Source of the DNA: an uncultured beta proteobacterium
GTDB taxonomy: Bacteria; Pseudomonadota; Gammaproteobacteria; Burkholderiales; SG8-41
Assembly: GCA_903889565.1 (NCBI GenBank)
Contig: CAISYC010000036.1
Span: 1 to 64,000, forward strand
Reading direction: 5' to 3'
Length of the DNA: 64,000 nt
Shown here: in pieces, positions 8,649-17,849 of the stretch
How the letters are laid out: every line of letters begins with the position of its first letter
How positions within the stretch are numbered: the first letter of the stretch is position 1
Position numbers and translations under genes: made by a program
The notes under the pieces: generated by a model
The model's database searches: none
What the model was told of the DNA's origin: nothing
What the model saw: the letters and a program-made list of their open reading frames with translations, nothing else

Positions 8649-9202
8649 CGCGGCTTGCGCGCGTAGGCCTCGTCGAAGGCCGCTTCGAGTTTAGCGTCCG
8701 CACCGCGCACGCCGTCGATCACCGCCTTCGCCCACTCGAAATAGTCCTGCTGCCGCGTCAGGCTCCATGACGCCGGCGGACTGGCCGCGATGTCGCGCAG
8801 ATTGCTGATCTTGTCGGCGAGCTTGACAAGCTTGGCATTGGGACTCGCATGCGCCGCGTGCTCGACCTGCAGACGTTTGCGCTCGGCCTTCAGCAACAGC
8901 TTGTCGTCGGTTACCTCGAGCACGATATCGCAGATCACCGCACCGAACTCCGCTTTCAGTTCCTCAGCCGTGGTTTCGGTGTCTTCGATGGTGTCGTGCA
9001 GCAGCGCCGCGCAGATCACCTCGGGATCGTGGATGCCCGCCTCATTGACCAGAATATTCGCCAGCGCGATCGGGTGATTGATGTAGGGCGAGGCATGCAC
9101 GTCCTTGCGCCGCTGGTCGCGGTGCTTGTGCGCGGCGAACTCAAGCGCGTGCAGGATCAGCGCGAGATCCGCCTTCGGCGATTTCCGGTTGCTGTTTGCC
9201 AT
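8645..9202 (-). CDS. Small HD-domain hydrolase of the SpoT/MESH1 type
   Basis: A 185-residue single-domain metal-dependent phosphohydrolase. The family motifs are present: His25 in AHKHRDQRRKD, His43 in YINHPIALA, the HD pair plus ED in LLHDTIEDT (residues 68-75) and the nucleotide-contact motif VKLADKISNLRD. No synthetase, TGS or ACT domain follows, so it resembles the hydrolase half of SpoT, as in animal MESH1 and bacterial small alarmone hydrolases. Likely substrates are (p)ppGpp or NADPH, by family analogy. It is convergent with the Mrr-like gene (4-bp overlap of stops) and lies 21 bp downstream of the amidase gene on the same strand, so co-transcription with the amidase is possible. Confidence 0.85.
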   Translation of the reverse strand: MANSNRKSPKADLALILHALEFAAHKHRDQRRKDVHASPYINHPIALANILVNEAGIHDPEVICAALLHDTIEDTETTAEELKAEFGAVICDIVLEVTDDKLLLKAERKRLQVEHAAHASPNAKLVKLADKISNLRDIAASPPASWSLTRQQDYFEWAKAVIDGVRGADAKLEAAFDEAYARKPR

Positions 9203-9223
9203 CGTTGACTCGTTACCCTGCCG

Positions 9224-10645
9224 TCAATTACGTATGACCGGATCGATCGGCAGACGTTCCGCATGACCGAGCAATTGTTCGAGGTACGCGCCGTAAGAGA
9301 ATAGTTTCTCTTCCGAGCGCAGCGGTCCCGCCACCTGCAATCCGACCGGCAATCCGCTCGGCGTGAAGCCGCCGGGCAGCGCGAGGATCGGGCAGGCGGT
9401 GATCGACAAGGCACAGGTCAGCGCGAGCCAGCCCATGTAGCCGTCGAGTTTCACGCCGTCGAGTTCCGCGATGTAACGCGTTTCCACCGGAAACGGCGGG
9501 CACATGACGGCCGGCGCGATCAGCAGGTCGTAGGTTTCGAAGAACTTCGCCATGCGGCGGATGATTTCGCCCTGCGCGATCTCGGCGGCCACTACTTCGG
9601 ACAGGCTCAGACTCAGACCGTATTCGGTGTTGCCGATTACCTCGGGCTTGAGCAGCTGCCGGTAATTTTCCAGCAGCGGCGCGATGCGCGCGATATAGAT
9701 GGCACCGCGCAGCACCATGAAATTTTTTACCGCGCCCGACAAATCGGGATGAGTTTCTTCAACGATTACACCATCGCCGGCGATTTTTTTCGCTGCCGCC
9801 TCGACCACCGCGCGCGTGTCACGGTGCACCACCGGCGCGACGCCGAGATCAACGCTGTAAGCAACGCGTTTCGGTTTTGTCGGCCGCGCTGCCGCCGAAC
9901 CATAAACGCCTGACACGGTCGGCTGCGCCAGCGGATCGAGCGGGTGCGCGCCCGCTTCGCATTCGAACATCAGCGCGCAGTCGGCGACGTTGCGTGCCAT
10001 CGGCCCTTCGACCGAGAGCGCAGAAAAAGGCTGTTTGTTGGCGCGCGGCACCATGCCGGGTGACGGCCTTAAACCCACCGTCGAACAATAACTCGACGGT
10101 GTGCGGATGCTGCCACCGAAATCGCCGCCGGTGGCGAGCCACACCTGGCCACTCGCCAGCGCCGCCGCCGCGCCACCCGAGGAGCCGCTGGGCGTCATGC
10201 GCGTGTCCCACGGGTTGCGCGTCACACCGAACACTTCATTGAAGGTATTGCCGCCGGCCGCGAACTCCGGCAGGTTCGACTTGGCCACCACCAGCGCGCC
10301 GTTTTGTTCCAGTCGCTGCACGATGAGGTCGGACGCCGTCGCGATGCGGTCGGCATAGATGCGCGAACCCGAGGTCCAGCGCACGCCCTCGACCTCGGTG
10401 TTGTCCTTGACCGCGATCGGCAGGCCGTAGAGGTAATGCGCCGGCGGCGATTTCGGCGGTGTCTGCATCAGGCGTTTGGCATGATCGCGCGCGCGATCGA
10501 GACACAGCGTCGGCAAGGCATTCAACGCCGGTTCGGTTTCGGCGATGCGCGCCGCCGCGGCATCAATCATTTCCAGCGGCGAGACTTTGCCCTGCTTGAG
10601 CAAAGCCACCGCGGCGGTAGCCGACAGGCGGCAAAGATCATTCAT
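9224..10645 (-). CDS. Amidase-signature family amidase
   Basis: A 473-residue hydrolase of the amidase signature family. The Ser-cisSer-Lys triad is complete: Lys80 in LPIAVKDN, Ser155 in PSGSSGG and nucleophile Ser179 in GGSIRTP. The spacings of 75 and 24 residues match those of fatty acid amide hydrolase. The signature region RNPWD...GSSGGAAAALASG is well preserved. There is no signal peptide, so it acts in the cytoplasm on an unknown carboxamide; relatives include glutamyl-tRNA amidotransferase GatA, but no gatB or gatC is nearby. The gene is divergent from the ThDP enzyme at 10815, leaving a 169-bp shared upstream region. Confidence 0.9.
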   Translation of the reverse strand: MNDLCRLSATAAVALLKQGKVSPLEMIDAAAARIAETEPALNALPTLCLDRARDHAKRLMQTPPKSPPAHYLYGLPIAVKDNTEVEGVRWTSGSRIYADRIATASDLIVQRLEQNGALVVAKSNLPEFAAGGNTFNEVFGVTRNPWDTRMTPSGSSGGAAAALASGQVWLATGGDFGGSIRTPSSYCSTVGLRPSPGMVPRANKQPFSALSVEGPMARNVADCALMFECEAGAHPLDPLAQPTVSGVYGSAAARPTKPKRVAYSVDLGVAPVVHRDTRAVVEAAAKKIAGDGVIVEETHPDLSGAVKNFMVLRGAIYIARIAPLLENYRQLLKPEVIGNTEYGLSLSLSEVVAAEIAQGEIIRRMAKFFETYDLLIAPAVMCPPFPVETRYIAELDGVKLDGYMGWLALTCALSITACPILALPGGFTPSGLPVGLQVAGPLRSEEKLFSYGAYLEQLLGHAERLPIDPVIRN

Positions 10646-10814
10646 GCGAAAAGTTCCCCCGGCGGCTGTAATTATGGTGCGAAGTATAACGCGGTCATGC
10701 GCTGTGCCGCCGCCGCGCTTCTCCGCCGTATTTGTCGCAAGCGGCTACAATATGCCCTTGCGCCGCAGCCGCCGCGGCGCCTTCCAGTCAAACAACAAAC
10801 ACGCGGAAACTTCC

Positions 10815-12503
10815 ATGAAACCTTCTGATACGACATTGATCCGCACCGGCGGGCAATTGCTTGTCGATGCGCTCAAAGTGCATGGCGTCGATATGGCCTT
10901 CGGCGTGCCCGGCGAAAGTTATCTGTCGGTGCTCGACGCGTTTTACGAATCGCAGGACCAGATCAAATTCGTAATCTGCCGTCAGGAAGGCGGTGCGGCC
11001 AATATGGCCGACGCCTACGGCAAACTGACCGGCCGCCCCGGCATCTGCTTCGTCACGCGCGGCCCCGGCGCCACCAACGCATCGATCGGCATCCATACCG
11101 CGTTTCAGGATTCGACGCCGCTGATCCTCTTCATCGGCCAGGTCGACAATGAAGTCGCCGAGCGCGAAGCGTTTCAGGAAATCGATTACCGCCGCATGTA
11201 CGGCCAGATGGCGAAATGGGTGGCGCAGATCGACCGCCCCGAGCGGGTGCCGGAAATGATCAGCCATGCCTTCCATCTCGCAGTGTCGGGTCGCCCCGGC
11301 CCCGTCGTGCTCGCCCTGCCCGAAGACATGCAGACAGCCACCGCCACCGTGCCTGACACAGCGCGCTACCAGCGCGTTGCCGCGCATCCGGGCGTCAAAG
11401 ACATGAACAAACTGCGCGAGATGCTCGCGCAGGCCAAACGCCCCTTTGTCATGCTCGGCGGCGGCGGCTGGAATGCGAAAGCCTGCGAAGACATGCGCGC
11501 CTTCATCGAAACCAACAACCTGCCGACCGCCTGCGCCTATCGCTGTCAGGACCTGCTCGATAACCGCAGCCCGAATTATCTTGGCGACATCGCCGTCGGC
11601 ATGAACCCTGCAATCGAAAAGCGCATCCGCGAATGCGACCTGCTGCTGGCGATCGGCCTCCGGCTCGGCGAGTGGACGACGATCAATTACACCTTGATCA
11701 ATATTCCGCGGCCGCAAATGAAATTCGTGCACGTGCATGCCGGCGCCGAGGAACTGGGCCGCGTCTATCAGGGCGATCTGTTGATCAATTCCGGCATGCC
11801 GGAATTTGCCGCCGCCGCGCGCGCCTTGCCGCCGGTGCAACCGGTGTGGGCCGAGCAGACCAAAGCCGCGCGCGCCGAATTCGACGCGTGGCAACTGCCT
11901 GTCAAAACGCCGGGCACGCTCAACATGAGCGAAGTCATCGTCTTCCTGAAAAAGCGTTTGCCTGAAGGTTCCATCCTGACCAACGGTGCGGGCAACTTCA
12001 CGCTGTGGGCACACCGCTTCTACCAATACACCGGTTTCCGCACCCAGTTGGGGCCGACCAGCGGCGCAATGGGTTACGGCGTGCCGGCCGGTGTGGCGGC
12101 GAAACTCGTGCATCCGGAGCGGCCGGTGATCGCCTTCGCGGGCGACGGCGACTTTATGATGAACGGGCAGGAACTGGCGACCGCCATGCAATACTGCGCG
12201 AAAACCATATTTATCGTCATCAACAACGGCATGTTCGGCACCATCCGCATGCATCAGGAACGCCATTATCCGGGCCGCATCAGCGGCACCGAACTGCACA
12301 ACCCGGATTTCGCCGCACTCGCGCGCGCCTACGGTGCGCACGGCGAGGTGGTGACGAAGACCGAAGAATTCGAAGCCGCGTTCGAGCGCGCATGGAACGC
12401 GAAAACCGCAGCCCTGCTCGAACTGCGGATCGATCCCGATTCGGTGTCGCCGCGCGCGACGCTGTCGGGCATCCGCGCCGAAGCGCTCAAGAACAAAAAA
12501 TGA
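10815..12503 (+). CDS. Thiamine-diphosphate-dependent enzyme (acetolactate synthase-like)
   Basis: A 562-residue enzyme of the acetolactate synthase/oxalyl-CoA decarboxylase superfamily. The N-terminal Pyr domain has the catalytic Glu34 in FGVPGESYL and the motif ARGPGATNASIG in slightly altered form (TRGPGATNASIG). The central domain binds ADP/FAD in relatives. The C-terminal PP domain carries the ThDP-Mg motif GDGDFMMNGQE...INNGMFG. Ending residues do not point to a particular substrate. The ATG at 10815 follows the family N-terminus; longer in-frame extensions upstream have no homology-like content. It overlaps the following ornithine-cyclodeaminase-like gene by 4 bp, so the two act in one pathway, perhaps of keto-acid or amino-acid catabolism. 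No small regulatory IlvH subunit is present, arguing against a biosynthetic role. Confidence 0.87.
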   Translation: MKPSDTTLIRTGGQLLVDALKVHGVDMAFGVPGESYLSVLDAFYESQDQIKFVICRQEGGAANMADAYGKLTGRPGICFVTRGPGATNASIGIHTAFQDSTPLILFIGQVDNEVAEREAFQEIDYRRMYGQMAKWVAQIDRPERVPEMISHAFHLAVSGRPGPVVLALPEDMQTATATVPDTARYQRVAAHPGVKDMNKLREMLAQAKRPFVMLGGGGWNAKACEDMRAFIETNNLPTACAYRCQDLLDNRSPNYLGDIAVGMNPAIEKRIRECDLLLAIGLRLGEWTTINYTLINIPRPQMKFVHVHAGAEELGRVYQGDLLINSGMPEFAAAARALPPVQPVWAEQTKAARAEFDAWQLPVKTPGTLNMSEVIVFLKKRLPEGSILTNGAGNFTLWAHRFYQYTGFRTQLGPTSGAMGYGVPAGVAAKLVHPERPVIAFAGDGDFMMNGQELATAMQYCAKTIFIVINNGMFGTIRMHQERHYPGRISGTELHNPDFAALARAYGAHGEVVTKTEEFEAAFERAWNAKTAALLELRIDPDSVSPRATLSGIRAEALKNKK

Positions 12504-13462
12504 TCCGTTATTTAAAGGAGAAAGACGTCGAGCAGCTGCTGCCAATGTCAGCGGCGGTCGAACTCGTCGAGCAATCGCTGAAGGCGCGCGCCGAAGGCCG
12601 CGCGGTCGACGTGCCTCGCGTGCGCGCGCGCATCCCGGCCGGCACGCTGCACATGATGGAAGCCGCCGCGCCTGAACTTAACATCATCGGCTACAAAGCC
12701 TACTTCTCGGCAACCGGCAAGGGCACCCGCTTTTACGTGCATCTCTTCGACACGGTTTCCGGCAAACCGGTCGCGATCCTCGAAGCAAGCCAGCTCGGCA
12801 TGGTGCGCACCGGTGCGGCCAGCGGCGTCGCTACGCGCCACATGGCGCGCGAAGATGCCGCCGTCGTCGCCACGCTGGGCGCCGGCAAACAGGCGATCGG
12901 TCAGCTCGAAGCGGTGTGCGCGGTGCGCAAAATCCGCGAAGTGCGCGTGTGGAGCCGCAGTGCAGAACGCGCGCAGAAATTTTGCGCCGCGCTCGACAAA
13001 AAGCCCGGCGTCGAAATGAAGGTCATCACTGACGCCGCCGAGGCGGTGCGCGGCGCCGATGTCATCAACGTCATCACCAAGGCAGCTACACCGGTGCTGC
13101 TCGGTGCCTGGCTGGAAGCCGGGCAGCATATCAATGCCGCGGGTTCCAACTCGCTCGCGCGCCGTGAACTTGACGAAGCGGCGGTGCGCCGCGCCAACCG
13201 CATCGCCGTCGATTCGCGCAACACCGCCCGCAACGAGTGCGGCGACCTGCTGCCGCTGACCGAATCCGGCATGCTCGACTGGGATTCGCTGACCGAACTC
13301 GGCGAAATCATCGCCGGCCGCGTGCACGGACGGCGCAGCAAGGACGACATCACGCTCTACGAATCGCACGGCATGGCGATCCAGGATTTGTACACGGCCA
13401 AGTTCGTGCTCGATGCCGCGTTGAAGCAGAATGTCGGCATCGATCTGCCGGTTGGCGACTAG
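12500..13462 (+). CDS. Ornithine cyclodeaminase/mu-crystallin family protein
   Basis: A 320-residue NAD(P)-dependent enzyme. The N-terminal half has the family pattern VEQLLPMSAAVELVEQSL and substrate residues in GYKAYFSATGKGTRFYV. A Rossmann nucleotide-binding motif follows (VATLGAGKQAIGQLEAV), and NAAGSNSLARRELD lies near the C-terminus. Members include ornithine cyclodeaminase, alanine dehydrogenase and ketimine reductases; the substrate cannot be chosen here. The start overlaps the stop of the ThDP enzyme (ATGA), indicating translational coupling. A second, quite different member of the same family is encoded at 31490-32497. Confidence 0.88.
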   Translation: MIRYLKEKDVEQLLPMSAAVELVEQSLKARAEGRAVDVPRVRARIPAGTLHMMEAAAPELNIIGYKAYFSATGKGTRFYVHLFDTVSGKPVAILEASQLGMVRTGAASGVATRHMAREDAAVVATLGAGKQAIGQLEAVCAVRKIREVRVWSRSAERAQKFCAALDKKPGVEMKVITDAAEAVRGADVINVITKAATPVLLGAWLEAGQHINAAGSNSLARRELDEAAVRRANRIAVDSRNTARNECGDLLPLTESGMLDWDSLTELGEIIAGRVHGRRSKDDITLYESHGMAIQDLYTAKFVLDAALKQNVGIDLPVGD

Positions 13463-13524
13463 ATCCGCGTGGCTATCACCGTGCCGCATCGCGCGGCCGC
13501 CGGCCGCGCCTCGGGAATGCCGTC

Positions 13525-14568
13525 ATGCAAATGACAATGCTGCGCAGGCTGCTGCGCAATCTGATCAATAAATTCGGCGCCGATCAGCCGCGCGGCCGGC
13601 TCACAGCGGCGGACAATGCCACGACGCCCCGCGCAGCCGAGCAGCGCGACACCGGAGAACCCGCGCGCCTCGACCATATCATCTGCCCGCTGCGCCATAC
13701 CGACCTCGTCCCCGAGGATCCGCTCAATTACCGCGCCGAATACTGGGCGACGTATGGCGCCTTCGTGCCGCGCGCATTGCGGACCCTTGGCGTGCAGGTT
13801 CTGGCGCCCGCCGCGCCCGCCGAAGATTTCTCCATAGCGTGGCATTTTGCCGACGGCAGCTGCGTGCGGACCGGTATTTCCTATTCGGATTTTTTCTGGG
13901 ACTACGACTCGTCGCTCGGCATGGACGGGTTGTTCAAGATCCGGTATCACCCGACCCGCAAGTCCGATATAAAACCGCGCCTGCCGGTGGCGGCAGCGGG
14001 TTTCGGTCTCGCCGTCAGCGGCGGCTACGGCGACAATGACGAATTCATCGCCAACACCCTGCCGCAGCTGCGGCGGATCAAGGATGAAGAGCCGCAGGCG
14101 GCGACGATTTTTTTCAACCCCGCGCATTTCCGCACCATCGGCATTGCCAGTCCCGACACCTATCCGAACCGCGAACGCTTTCGCCAGGCCCTGCGCGTAG
14201 CGCAGGGTAATTTTGAACCCGCCGGCAGATGGCTCGAAAGCGTAGCGCGATCGTCGTGGGTGCTGAACCTGTGCGGCAGCGGCAATTCGATCGATCGCAA
14301 AGTCGTCGAACTGTGCGCGATCGGTTGCGCCATTATCAGCGACCGCGGGCTCGAAGACCTTGAACTCCCCTACGGCCGACACTTCGTGCACGGCGAAAAC
14401 ATCTGGTTCGTCGACAATCCCGAAGACCTTCTGGCAGTGCCGGAAGTCGTCACCGGCGATGTCTGGCGGCGGCTCGTCGATGGATCGCGCGAACTGTACA
14501 TGACGTGCTTTCAGCCGGAGCAAGCGGGGCGCTGGTATCTGAAAAAAGCACGGGAATGGGCGCAATAA
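13525..14568 (+). CDS. Glycosyltransferase-like protein
   Basis: A 347-residue protein without signal peptide or membrane helices. The C-terminal third (about residues 235-320) resembles the nucleotide-sugar-binding half of GT-B glycosyltransferases: SSWVLNLCGSGNSIDRKVVELCAIGCAIISD, then a loop, then FVHGENIWFVDNPEDLLA (quoted here in parts). The N-terminal half has no motif I recognise (IICPLRHTDLVPEDPLNYRAEYW). Start choice is uncertain: ATGs at 13525, 13531 and 13534 are in frame and close together. It sits alone between the ornithine-cyclodeaminase-like gene and a Bug receptor, with no other polysaccharide genes nearby. The acceptor and donor are unknown. Confidence 0.6.
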   Translation: MQMTMLRRLLRNLINKFGADQPRGRLTAADNATTPRAAEQRDTGEPARLDHIICPLRHTDLVPEDPLNYRAEYWATYGAFVPRALRTLGVQVLAPAAPAEDFSIAWHFADGSCVRTGISYSDFFWDYDSSLGMDGLFKIRYHPTRKSDIKPRLPVAAAGFGLAVSGGYGDNDEFIANTLPQLRRIKDEEPQAATIFFNPAHFRTIGIASPDTYPNRERFRQALRVAQGNFEPAGRWLESVARSSWVLNLCGSGNSIDRKVVELCAIGCAIISDRGLEDLELPYGRHFVHGENIWFVDNPEDLLAVPEVVTGDVWRRLVDGSRELYMTCFQPEQAGRWYLKKAREWAQ

Positions 14569-14787
14569 CAAAGCCGCTTCAGCACTGCCGGCATTTGGTA
14601 TCCGGCCAATCCGGCGTCCTGCTGGCGCAGGCAAACGCAGTCCGATAAGCTGCGTTGATCCGCGCCGGCCTGCCGCATCCGCTGAATGCAGCCCGGTTTT
14701 GCGCCGAACATCGTCGCGCTACTCAATCAAAACTCAATCAAGATTATGGCGCCAACCGAATCGAAACCGATGTTACGCAAGGAAACC

Positions 14788-15759
14788 ATGTCCAGCCTCG
14801 GCAAAATGATCTTGATTTCGGGCTGCGCCGCGACGCTCGGCACAGCCGCATACGGACAAACCTGGCCGTCGAAACCGGTGCGTTTCGTGGTTCCCTTCGT
14901 CGCCGGCGGCCCGACCGATATCCAGGGCCGCATGCTCGGCGAAAAACTCGGCCAGCGGCTCGGCCAGCAGTTCATCATCGACAACCGCGGCGGCGCCAAC
15001 GGCAACATCGGCATGGAACTCGCCGCCAAATCGCCGGCTGACGGCTATACGATCGTGATCGCCACCGTCGGCACCTGGGCGGTCAATCCCAGCTTGTACA
15101 AGAGCATGGCCTACGATCCGGTGCGCGACTTCGCGCCCGTCATGCAGGTGTCGAGTTCGCCCGGCGTGCTGGTGGTGCATCCCTCGGTGCCGGCAAAATC
15201 GGTGAAAGAACTGATCGCGCTGGCGCGCAGCAAGCCCGGCAAGCTCGACTACGGCTCGTCGGGTGTCGGCGGCTTCGGTCACATCTCGGGCGCGCTGTTC
15301 TGCCTGATGACCAAAACCGAGATGGTGCACATACCTTACAAAAGTTCGGCGCCGTCGCTGACCGATCTCATCGCCGGCCAGATCCAGGTGCTGTTCAACA
15401 ACGCGATCTCGACCGTGCCCTTCATCAAATCAGGACAGACGCGCGCGCTGGCGGTGACCAGTCTCAAACGCATGTCGGCGCTGCCCGAACTGCCGACGAT
15501 CGATGAAACCGGCGTAAAGGGCTATGACAATTCATCGTGGTCGGCGGTTGCCGCACCTGCCGGCACGCCGAAGGAAATCGTCGCCCGGCTCAACAGCGAA
15601 CTGAATGCGATACTGAAACTGCCCGACGTCATGGAAAAAAACGCCGCGGTCGGCGCCGATGCGGTCGGCGGCACGCCCGAGCAATTCGGCGATTACCTCA
15701 AATCGGAAATCGCCAAGTTCGCTCGCGTGGTTAAGGAAGCGAAAATCTCTGCGCAGTAG
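14788..15759 (+). CDS. Bug-family tripartite tricarboxylate transporter receptor
   Basis: A 323-residue periplasmic binding protein. The signal peptide MSSLGKMILISGCAATLGTAAYG is followed by TWPSKPVRFVVPFVAGGPTD, then FIIDNRGGANGNIGMELAAK, HIPYKSSAPSLTDLIAGQI and a C-terminal GTPEQFGDYLKSEIAK. The start at 14788 has an AAGGA ribosome binding site 5 nt upstream; earlier in-frame ATGs (14686, 14746, 14770) lack one and would put a hydrophilic extension before the signal peptide. It is a single gene between the glycosyltransferase-like gene and a palindromic repeat cluster. Like all other Bug genes in this window it has no adjacent permease. Confidence 0.88.
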   Translation: MSSLGKMILISGCAATLGTAAYGQTWPSKPVRFVVPFVAGGPTDIQGRMLGEKLGQRLGQQFIIDNRGGANGNIGMELAAKSPADGYTIVIATVGTWAVNPSLYKSMAYDPVRDFAPVMQVSSSPGVLVVHPSVPAKSVKELIALARSKPGKLDYGSSGVGGFGHISGALFCLMTKTEMVHIPYKSSAPSLTDLIAGQIQVLFNNAISTVPFIKSGQTRALAVTSLKRMSALPELPTIDETGVKGYDNSSWSAVAAPAGTPKEIVARLNSELNAILKLPDVMEKNAAVGADAVGGTPEQFGDYLKSEIAKFARVVKEAKISAQ

Positions 15760-15810
15760 TGCGGAAGCAAAAATCTCCGCGCAGTTAAGATTACGCAACC
15801 TTTTAGCATC

Positions 15811-15880
15811 GTCGTTCCCGCGCAGGCGGGAACCCGGGAATGTCAGATACGGCCGGATGCCCGCCTGCGCGGGCATGAAG
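15811..15880. repeat. Pair of dispersed GC-rich palindromes
   Basis: Two palindromes lie 24 bp apart: TTCCCGCGCAGGCGGGAA at 15815-15832 and ATGCCCGCCTGCGCGGGC at 15857-15874 (extending to 15876). Their cores CCGCGCAGGCGG / CCGCCTGCGCGG are the same short repeat in opposite orientation. The same core recurs at 22091-22110. They sit between two convergent genes and can form hairpins that might act as a bidirectional terminator. Confidence 0.75.
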
Positions 15881-15898
15881 CTTATTGAAGTGTCGCGA

Positions 15899-16444
15899 CT
15901 ACCTGCGCGAATAATCGATAAAGCCGTCCCGATTCGGCATCTTCACCTGCGGCAATGATTGCGCGTTCATCACCGCGTTCTCGGCAACGATGCCGTTGAG
16001 ATTCAGCAGATAGGCGGTTACCGCGTAAATCTCGTCGTTGGTCAGCGACTTCGGGCTCTGGATCGGCATTGCGCGGCGCACGTAATCGAACAAGGTCGTC
16101 GCATAGGGCCAGTAACTGCCTACCGTGCGCAGCGGCGTCGCCGTGGCGAGGCTGCCGATGCCGCCCGCCAGCGCGTCGGCCGGCTTGCCGACACCTTTTT
16201 CGCCGTGACAGCTGACGCACTTGCCGGCATACACCGCCGCGCCCTGCCGCACATCGCCGCCGCCTGCCGGCAGCCCGGAACCATCGGGCGGGATGCTGAT
16301 GTCGGCCGCGGCGATTTCCTGTGCAGTGGCGAGGCGGCCGAGATTCGGACTTTTCGTCGGCGCCGGCGCAAGCGTCGGTGCCGCGCACGCCGCGAGCAGC
16401 GCGGTTGCCGCCATCGCAATCACCATACGCTTAGAGGTAAACAT
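15899..16444 (-). CDS. c-type cytochrome lipoprotein partner of SoxC (SoxD/SorB-like)
   Basis: A 181-residue exported monoheme cytochrome c. The lipobox LLAAC (Cys20) predicts a lipid-anchored periplasmic protein. The heme site is CVSCH at residues 76-80, and a likely Met ligand lies in RRAMPIQSPKSLTNDEIYAVTAYLL, near residue 126. It overlaps the end of the SoxC-like gene by 14 bp. The gene order soxC then cytochrome is that of sulfite dehydrogenase modules, where the cytochrome accepts electrons from the molybdenum subunit. It is shorter than classical diheme SoxD (about 360 residues), so a SorB-like or SoxD-like name is only approximate. Confidence 0.8.
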   Translation of the reverse strand: MFTSKRMVIAMAATALLAACAAPTLAPAPTKSPNLGRLATAQEIAAADISIPPDGSGLPAGGGDVRQGAAVYAGKCVSCHGEKGVGKPADALAGGIGSLATATPLRTVGSYWPYATTLFDYVRRAMPIQSPKSLTNDEIYAVTAYLLNLNGIVAENAVMNAQSLPQVKMPNRDGFIDYSRR

Positions 16445-17729
16445 TTTTCACACTCCCGTCGGCATTGACCGCCCAGCTGACGATCGAATTATTGTGAAAA
16501 CGGATGTCCGGCGCGAACTCGGCGCGGAACGCCGCGCGCGACGGTTGCGTATTGCCCTTTTCGTCGGTGGCGCGGCTTTGCAATGCGGTGGCCTGCCCGT
16601 TCCATTCCCACGGCAGCCGGAAGCGCACCAGGCTCTTCGGCATCGCCTGTCCCTGCAGAACGGCGTCCTTCCACGTCGCGCCGCTGTCGGTGGAAATTTC
16701 GACGCGTGCGATGCGTCCGCCGCCGCTCCACGCGATGCCGGATATTTCATAGAGCCCGGCGCCCTGCATGCTCATGGTCGATGACGGCCGCAGGATCACC
16801 GACTTCGCGCCCATCTCGAAGGTGAACTGGCGCGCCCTGCCGTCGGGTTGCGGATCGGTATAACGCGAGGTTTCGTCCTTGGTGTGCGTGGGCCCCGCCG
16901 TCACCTTGAGCCGGCGCAGCCATTTCACGTTCATGTTGCCTTCCCAGCCCGGCAGCAGCAGGCGCACCGGATAACCCTGCTCCGGGCGCAGACGCTCGCC
17001 GTTCTGGTAGAGCGCGACGATCGCGTCGTCATAACATTTCCCGAGCGGAATGCTGCGGCTCATCGCCGCCGAATCCGCGCCCTCGGCGAGCAGCCATTTG
17101 CCGGCCGGCTCGACGCCGGCTTCGTCGAGCAGCAAGGCCAGCGGTATGCCGGTCCAGTCGGCGCAGGAGACGAGGCCGTGCATGACGCCGGCCGGCAGCT
17201 GCGGCGGCTGCGGCGCAAGATTGAGTCCGCTGTTGCCCGAGCACTCGATGAAATGCATGCGGCTCACCATCGGATAGCGCAGCAAATCCGCGATCGAAAA
17301 CGACAGCGGCTTTTTCACCAGGCCGTGGATCAGCAACTGATGTTTGGCCGGATCGATATCGGGCGCGCCGTTGTGACTGCGGTCGAAATGCAGGCCGTTC
17401 GGCGTGATGACGCCTTCCAGCCTTTCGATCGGCGCTCGCGCGCCGCCGGTGCCGGGCGCCAGATCGCCGAAGGCTTTCTGCACGTAGCGCTGCACCGGCG
17501 CCTCGAAGCGCGACGGCTGACCATAACCGCGCAGCGGTGTGCCGATTTTGGTTGACCATTCGGGAAAGTCGCCGCCGATCGGGTCGGCAGCGCGCGCCGT
17601 CGTCGCCGCGGCAGCGGCGGCGGCGAGGCCGGCCGCGCCGCGTTTGAGAAAGTTGCGGCGCTCGCGCGCGGCGTCCGCTGTTGCGACGGCGGATACGGCG
17701 TCGCTCACCGGGTCATGGTGGTCTGTCAT
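16431..17729 (-). CDS. soxC: Sulfite dehydrogenase molybdenum subunit (SoxC-like)
   Basis: A 432-residue periplasmic molybdoenzyme of the sulfite oxidase family. A Tat signal is present (ERRNFLKRGAAGLAAAAA). The Moco-binding domain has the molybdenum ligand Cys163 in HFIECSGNSG and the substrate-side segment DWTGIPLALLLDEAG. The C-terminal dimerisation domain starts near VILRPSSTM and contains ISGIAWSGGGRIARVEIS. In the Sox pathway SoxCD oxidises the sulfane sulfur attached to SoxY; related SorAB oxidise sulfite. Lack of soxXYZAB in the window leaves both open. A GGGAGGAG ribosome binding site precedes the ATG at 17729. The cytochrome gene overlaps the 3' end. Confidence 0.85.
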   Translation of the reverse strand: MTDHHDPVSDAVSAVATADAARERRNFLKRGAAGLAAAAAAATTARAADPIGGDFPEWSTKIGTPLRGYGQPSRFEAPVQRYVQKAFGDLAPGTGGARAPIERLEGVITPNGLHFDRSHNGAPDIDPAKHQLLIHGLVKKPLSFSIADLLRYPMVSRMHFIECSGNSGLNLAPQPPQLPAGVMHGLVSCADWTGIPLALLLDEAGVEPAGKWLLAEGADSAAMSRSIPLGKCYDDAIVALYQNGERLRPEQGYPVRLLLPGWEGNMNVKWLRRLKVTAGPTHTKDETSRYTDPQPDGRARQFTFEMGAKSVILRPSSTMSMQGAGLYEISGIAWSGGGRIARVEISTDSGATWKDAVLQGQAMPKSLVRFRLPWEWNGQATALQSRATDEKGNTQPSRAAFRAEFAPDIRFHNNSIVSWAVNADGSVKNVYL

Positions 17730-17849
17730 GTGCTTCTCCTCCCTTGGTCAGGCGCGGGCATTTTTTTGAATGGCATTTTTGAATCGCGCTAGAATCGATC
17801 ATAACCAAGTTCAAACAATGCCGCCATGCGCATTTTCGGGGAGAAAATC

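Noticed and set aside
10545-10814. N-terminal extension of the ThDP enzyme back to 10545
   Set aside because: The extension overlaps the amidase gene and lacks family sequence; the ATG at 10815 gives the normal N-terminus.
10788-12545. Long minus-strand open frame (about 585 codons) opposite the ThDP enzyme gene
   Set aside because: The plus-strand protein has complete ThDP motifs; the opposite frame has only His/Arg/Asp-rich sequence typical of antisense frames at high GC.
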